Positions 60,182-64,000 of a stretch of DNA of 64,000 nucleotides are shown one piece after another. Source of the DNA: Paenibacillus sp. 32352 (lineage in GTDB: Bacteria > Bacillota > Bacilli > Paenibacillales > NBRC-103111); the NCBI RefSeq assembly GCF_002042965.1, contig NZ_MZNT01000011.1, positions 62,001 through 126,000 on the forward strand. The letters run 5' to 3'. Every line of letters starts with the position of its first letter. Position 1 is the stretch's first letter. Below the pieces are notes generated by a model, which searched no databases, had not been told where the DNA came from, and saw nothing but the letters and a program-made list of their open reading frames with translations. The translations under genes were made by a program, and so were the position numbers.

Positions 60182-60720
60182 CGGAAGCCATTCGTTCTGG
60201 ATCCAATCCACGCAGATCTTGGCTGCTCGGGCTTCTGGTTCTCCTCCAGCTGTTATTTTTGGGAGGCATTGCCCTTTCCTATTATGCGGTAGGGTGGTTC
60301 GGCACCGAAATCAAGCTAAAGACGGTTCCCGTAGATCCGAGGGATTATTTATACGGAGACTATGTCGTGCTGGGATACGATATCAGCCGGCTTGATTCAA
60401 GCTTATGGAAAGTCAGTGACAGAAAGCCCAAGTCCGGCGATCACGTGTTTGTGCTTCTGAAGCCCGGTACCGGAGGGTTCTATGAGGCCCGGGGAGTGTA
60501 TGCTTCCAAACCTTTGCCGCAGGCGGGAGAAGTCGTGCTTACCGGTTCCATAGTCAATAGCTGGGAGGATACCATAAGCATGAAGTACGGATTGGAAAAA
60601 TATTATGTTCCCGAAGGAACAGGCAGGGAGCTTGAGAAGCAGGCAGGGAACCTTGTCGCGAAGGTGAAAGTAGCTTCGTGGGGACAAGCGAAAATTGTAG
60701 CCTTGGAGCCGCGCGAATAA
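60178..60720 (+). CDS. GDYXXLXY-domain membrane protein
   Basis: A 180-aa protein with one N-terminal span (SWLLGLLVLLQLLFLGGIALSYYAVGW) and an outer domain containing the family-naming motif YGDYVVLGYDIS. The later VPEGTGRELEKQ and KVKVASWGQAKIVAL also fit the family. It is translationally coupled to the DUF2157 gene, and the two probably form a membrane complex. Confidence 0.87.
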   Translation: MTEAIRSGSNPRRSWLLGLLVLLQLLFLGGIALSYYAVGWFGTEIKLKTVPVDPRDYLYGDYVVLGYDISRLDSSLWKVSDRKPKSGDHVFVLLKPGTGGFYEARGVYASKPLPQAGEVVLTGSIVNSWEDTISMKYGLEKYYVPEGTGRELEKQAGNLVAKVKVASWGQAKIVALEPRE

Positions 60721-60820
60721 TTCTTTCAGCAAACTTTCAGTTTGTGTTCAGATTCGATTCATTTTTAAGTGTGATAATAGGGATAAGCAATACAACCTAT
60801 GAAACTTGGAGGAATCGAAC

Positions 60821-60970
60821 ATGACGAATCGCAGAGCAATCCGACTTGTGCTGGCTGCTGTCATAATGTTCGGAGGAACCGTTGCACTTTATGAGTGGGA
60901 CCAAGCCGTCTCCGCGCATCAGGCTCAAATCATGAACGTTGCACAGTATAAGACGATACCAGCTTCGTAA
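60821..60970 (+). CDS. Small membrane-anchored peptide (49 aa)
   Basis: ATG at 60821 has GGAGG (60808-60812) at an ideal distance. The product begins MTNRRAIRLVLAAVIMFGGT: a basic start and one hydrophobic helix (residues about 6-21), then a short outer tail EWDQAVSAHQAQIMNV. It may be a single-span peptide or a cleaved signal. No family recognised. Confidence 0.65.
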   Translation: MTNRRAIRLVLAAVIMFGGTVALYEWDQAVSAHQAQIMNVAQYKTIPAS

Positions 60971-61007
60971 AGGAACCATTGATTCTTTAGAACCCGCTAA
61001 CTGTTGA

Positions 61008-61039
61008 AAGGCGCATGGGATAACAACCATGCGCCTTAG
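61008..61039. terminator. Hairpin terminator after the secreted-protein gene
   Basis: AAGGCGCATGG - GATAACAA - CCATGCGCCTT lies between the 49-aa gene and the convergent gene at 61051-62808. T runs are short on both sides. Confidence 0.6.
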
Positions 61040-61050
61040 TGCATTATAGC

Positions 61051-62808
61051 TTAATCTCTTTCGAGCTGTGCCACCAGTCTTCTGGCCTGGCCTGCCGGTG
61101 TATCGATGGTCTCATATACCTTTAACCGAAGGCTATTTTCAAGCTGGTCCAGCTGGGTATCATTGAAATAGATCAGCTGCTCCCCGTTGGTAAACCGGTT
61201 TTCTCCGCTTAAATTTTTCGTTGTAGAAGCAATTTTTCTTCCGTCCTTCGTTTCCAGAACCATCAACAGTTTATTGAAATTCGCGTCGACCATGACCGTA
61301 TCCACACTTTTCAACTCCGTGTTAATACGCAGCTTGTAATTATAATTATAGGTTTGCGTTGCCTGGTTCATCCCGGCCAGGTTGCTCAGTGCCCAGTCCT
61401 TGATTGTCAACTGATAAGGATATGCAAGGAGCTGCTGGTTATCAATGGATGTTTTGTTCATCGTAACATTGGCTTGAGAAATCGTAATTTTATAAGGCGC
61501 AGCCGTCTTGTCATCGATCAATTTCAGCGTATATTGGTTTTTGATGTCGTTCATCGGCAGGACGAACGAATAATTGACAACATAATCCGTACCCGGAACG
61601 ACCAATGCTGCATTGTTGTTCAATCGGCTGCCAGCGTAAGTAAACCCGCCTCCGACAAGCTCGGCTGCAAATTGCGGCACCGGTAACGGTTTATCACTTT
61701 TATTGGAAAACTTCATTTTGACGATGCCGGTTTGGTAACCCATGCCTTCATTCTCATAGGTTTGCATATCGACGACGGATACGGAAATGTCCGGATTGAT
61801 CGAATTATTGATCGGGTCGATCTGCAGCGGCGTATTCATCGTATAGGCTGCAGGCTCAGTCGTATCCTTAATCGAAGCACTGCTCTCCGGAACCAGGATG
61901 CTGAGTCTGCCTACCTTGTAGGAAATGATGGCGGAAGCGTCAGTCCGGTTCGGAACCTTATAGGTTTCTGTAGTCGAGACGGTGAAGCTGCTTAATTGGG
62001 TATCCAGATCCGTAGGGATAGCATAATAAATATATTTATGGTCCCCTGGATCCAATGCGGTAACCGCTTGATCTGCACGAGTACCCTTATACGTTAAAGT
62101 AGCCGATTTCCCGTCGAGAGAGAAGCTTGGAATGGATTCCGTCTTGGTTCCCGGATTTTGAACGAGCAGCTTAAGAACCTTCACAGGAATCTGGTCTTTA
62201 AAATTGGTAGCTAAGTGAACAGGCGTATACGTTAAGGAAGAATCCAGAGAAGGAATCGTAAAGGGTTCCCCCCAAGCCTTTATCGCACTTGGATCCGAAA
62301 TCGGCGTTTGATCTCCGTACCATACCAGATTACTGACCGGAACATCGAGCATAGTGGTCTCTACTTTCGGATATACATCTTTATCCACATCTATCCATAC
62401 AATATCGGTCGGGTTCAGGCTGTCTCCACCGTCGATCTGCGTCATGTAGCTTAGCTCGATGCTGGACATCGGCGGTACGGATACCGGATTATCCGCGCTG
62501 CCCTTCAAGACATACCTGGCGCCGTTACTCATTGCAATGCGGGCTTCATAATCCGGAACGCGGACCGTGTCGTTGGAAACATTATACATTTTCACTTTGA
62601 CGCCGACCCGGGTACCATTAATCGAATGCTCACTTAGCAGGCTGCTGACTTTTACCTGAAGAGGGCCGTTCAATGTGACTGGATATCGGTTATCTATGGA
62701 AACGGCATTATCCGTTTCGTCCGCCATGGCAGCGATTGGGCCGAACGAAAGAACGAGAGAAGAGACGATAACGGCCGACAGCGCTTTTTTCAGATGGTTT
62801 TGCATCAT
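61051..62808 (-). CDS. Secreted protein of unknown function (585 aa)
   Basis: A Sec signal peptide (KKALSAVIVSSLVLSFGPIAAMA, cleavage near AMA-DE) is followed by about 560 residues of beta-rich sequence with two similar halves: VGVKVKMYNVSNDTVRVPDYEARIAMSNGARYVLKG and TGIVKMKFSNKSDKPLPVPQFAAELVGGGFTYAGS. These look like immunoglobulin-type repeats. No catalytic motif seen. ATG at 62808 follows GGAGG. It lies 43 bp after the membrane-fusion protein gene and probably shares its transcript, so it may be part of, or exported by, that system. Confidence 0.75.
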   Translation of the reverse strand: MMQNHLKKALSAVIVSSLVLSFGPIAAMADETDNAVSIDNRYPVTLNGPLQVKVSSLLSEHSINGTRVGVKVKMYNVSNDTVRVPDYEARIAMSNGARYVLKGSADNPVSVPPMSSIELSYMTQIDGGDSLNPTDIVWIDVDKDVYPKVETTMLDVPVSNLVWYGDQTPISDPSAIKAWGEPFTIPSLDSSLTYTPVHLATNFKDQIPVKVLKLLVQNPGTKTESIPSFSLDGKSATLTYKGTRADQAVTALDPGDHKYIYYAIPTDLDTQLSSFTVSTTETYKVPNRTDASAIISYKVGRLSILVPESSASIKDTTEPAAYTMNTPLQIDPINNSINPDISVSVVDMQTYENEGMGYQTGIVKMKFSNKSDKPLPVPQFAAELVGGGFTYAGSRLNNNAALVVPGTDYVVNYSFVLPMNDIKNQYTLKLIDDKTAAPYKITISQANVTMNKTSIDNQQLLAYPYQLTIKDWALSNLAGMNQATQTYNYNYKLRINTELKSVDTVMVDANFNKLLMVLETKDGRKIASTTKNLSGENRFTNGEQLIYFNDTQLDQLENSLRLKVYETIDTPAGQARRLVAQLERD

Positions 62809-62851
62809 AGGTCCTCCATTATTAAAAAGTTGAGTCTGATCAGCGGGTTCG

Positions 62852-64000
62852 TTATTTGCGAACCTCCACTTTGTCCTTGTCTTTCAATTCCTGAGCCCCC
62901 AGGACGACAATGGGCTCGCCTTCCTTCACACCGGAGACAACTTCGCGGCTGGAATCCGCCGCCGTGCGCCCCAGCACGACTTTTCTTTTCTCCGCCAGAT
63001 CATTGGACACGACAAACACATAATTGTCATTGCCTTCCTTGGTAATCGCTGAGGCAGGTACGGTTACAACATCTTGGGAAGCGTCACCGCCCAGCTGAAG
63101 CTTAACCCTCATTCCTGATTTCAGCTTCAGATCCGCGTTTGGAGCGCTTAGCTCAAGCACATAGGTTTTGCTTTGCGGACTCATAACCTCGGCAAGATAG
63201 GTTACGGTTCCAGTCAATTTAGCGTCGGATCCCTGAAGGGTAAACGGCAGCTCCTGCTTGCCGCGAACAAGCTTCAGTGCGCTTTCGGTTACATCGGCAT
63301 GGATTTTTATCGGATTTTGCTGTTGAATCACGCCGGCCACATAGCCTGCTGGAACCGTAACACCGGCTTCGGGGTTCAGATCCGTCAAAATGCCGCTGAT
63401 TGGCGCTTTCACCTCAAAATCGGACAGCGTTTTATCTATATCCTGCAGCGTAACGTTGGTGGATTCGATTTGGATTTTGAGCGAAGCCAGAGGGTCTGTC
63501 GCCTCCAGATTGGCCAGCTGCTTCTGGGCTGTGTCCAAATCAAGCCTCGTAGTTTTGAGCTGCGTCTCCGCTTTGTCCAGCTGGGATTTCGGAACGAGAC
63601 CAGCATCATAATTGTTGCGGATATTATTGTAGCTTTTCTCCAAATCCGCAAGTGTGAGCTGCAGCTTCTCGATGGTGTTCTTGTAAACGCCGCGATTCGT
63701 GGCGATATCTTCACGCGTCTTATCCAGCTGGGCCTGCAGATTCTGGCGCGACAGCTCCGTCTTCTCCCGGTTTCTGGCCGCATCGGCAGAATCCAGCGTG
63801 AAGATCACTTCACCCTGCTGCACGGTGTCCCCGCGCTTCTTCTTCATCTCCAGCACGTCGCCGCCTACTTTGGTGATGATATTGACTTGGGAGGAGGAGA
63901 CGACATCGGCATCGAGCTCTTGCTTATTATCCATTTTTTGCTTGGCAGCAGGCTCAATCTTGACCGATTTGGCCTGATTTCCGCTCGCATTCGTAACCGA
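62852..64000 (-). CDS. Efflux RND/ABC periplasmic adaptor (membrane-fusion protein), partial
   Basis: The frame is open to the window edge (383 codons seen, start missing). It has a barrel-sandwich/lipoyl half (KVGGDVLEMKKKRGDTVQQGEVIFTLD), a coiled-coil hairpin of about 100 residues rich in Gln/Lys/Glu, the second lipoyl half (VKAPISGILTDLNPEAGVTVPAG), a beta-barrel and a membrane-proximal domain (GRTAADSSREVVSGVKEGEPIVVLG). In Gram-positives such HlyD/MacA-type adaptors work with MacB-like ABC exporters. The exporter genes are not in the window; they may be upstream beyond 64000. Confidence 0.85.
   Translation of the reverse strand, partial: SVTNASGNQAKSVKIEPAAKQKMDNKQELDADVVSSSQVNIITKVGGDVLEMKKKRGDTVQQGEVIFTLDSADAARNREKTELSRQNLQAQLDKTREDIATNRGVYKNTIEKLQLTLADLEKSYNNIRNNYDAGLVPKSQLDKAETQLKTTRLDLDTAQKQLANLEATDPLASLKIQIESTNVTLQDIDKTLSDFEVKAPISGILTDLNPEAGVTVPAGYVAGVIQQQNPIKIHADVTESALKLVRGKQELPFTLQGSDAKLTGTVTYLAEVMSPQSKTYVLELSAPNADLKLKSGMRVKLQLGGDASQDVVTVPASAITKEGNDNYVFVVSNDLAEKRKVVLGRTAADSSREVVSGVKEGEPIVVLGAQELKDKDKVEVRK

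Noticed and set aside
1..64000. tRNA or rRNA genes, integrases, insertion sequences, complete prophage
   Set aside because: None seen on either strand by reading for conserved tRNA arms, transposase or integrase motifs. A tRNA scan would settle the tRNA point.

Overview
The window reads as chromosome of an endospore-forming Bacillales bacterium, most probably Paenibacillus or a close relative. The evidence is strong AAAGGAGG-type ribosome binding sites with frequent TTG and GTG starts, T-box leaders on hisS, alaS and an aminotransferase, CymR, RarA, IreB and DUF1292 proteins, spore coat genes, and a gene order that matches the B. subtilis relA-dtd-hisS-aspS-yrvM(tcdA)-rarA-cymR-iscS-mnmA ... 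alaS-yrzL(ireB)-yrrK-yrzB-yrrL(mltG)-yrrN-yrrO ... pbpI segment. The species itself is an inference.

Layout. 1-4.3 kb: tail of an unknown gene, a YetA-like polysaccharide protein and an orphan sugar-binding lipoprotein. 4.3-6.1 kb (minus strand): a PLP aminotransferase behind a complete T-box followed by a second, truncated T-box. 6.2-8.7 kb: a lactonase-type amidohydrolase, a MarR regulator and coaX. 8.7-12.3 kb: a spore coat locus with two CotB-like proteins, a 48-bp-repeat CotG-like protein and the CotH kinase. 12.4-22.1 kb: relA, dtd, a small gene, an anchored FAD oxidoreductase and the T-box-controlled hisS-aspS-tcdA run. 22.1-33 kb: an accessory carbohydrate island lying between tcdA and rarA, which are neighbours in B. 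subtilis. It holds an AraC regulator, a GH65-like glycosidase, the relic of a solute-binding protein gene, a small membrane protein, a Gfo/Idh dehydrogenase, a TIM-barrel epimerase, a DUF6807 protein, a GH106-like glycosidase and a second solute-binding lipoprotein. 33-41 kb: rarA, a CNNM/CBS transporter, mnmA on the opposite strand, cymR-iscS, a PRC-barrel protein, a zinc ribbon and an AI-2E-type permease. 41-51 kb: an ion transporter, alaS, ireB, yqgF, two DUF1292 genes, mltG and two U32 peptidases. 51-64 kb: a chemoreceptor, a sporulation-type class B PBP, a KinB-like histidine kinase, a Tat-exported metallophosphoesterase, a DoxX protein, a DUF2157/GDYXXLXY pair and a cut-off membrane-fusion/secreted-protein operon.

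How the parts fit. The housekeeping core covers tRNA charging (hisS, aspS, alaS), tRNA modification (tcdA, mnmA with iscS sulfur, the U32 pair), stringent response and cysteine regulation. Sporulation recurs: the CotB/CotG/CotH set (coat kinase plus probable substrates), PbpI, a KinB-like kinase with a close match to a sigma-H promoter, and Spo0A-box-like sites including a perfect inverted pair before relA. The sugar island lacks permease genes although it has a lipoprotein receptor, so it would need a transporter encoded elsewhere. The most unusual material is the CotG repeat gene, the tandem T-box, the sugar island with its relic, a 16-bp hairpin at the rarA transcription start, and a structured intergenic region before pbpI.
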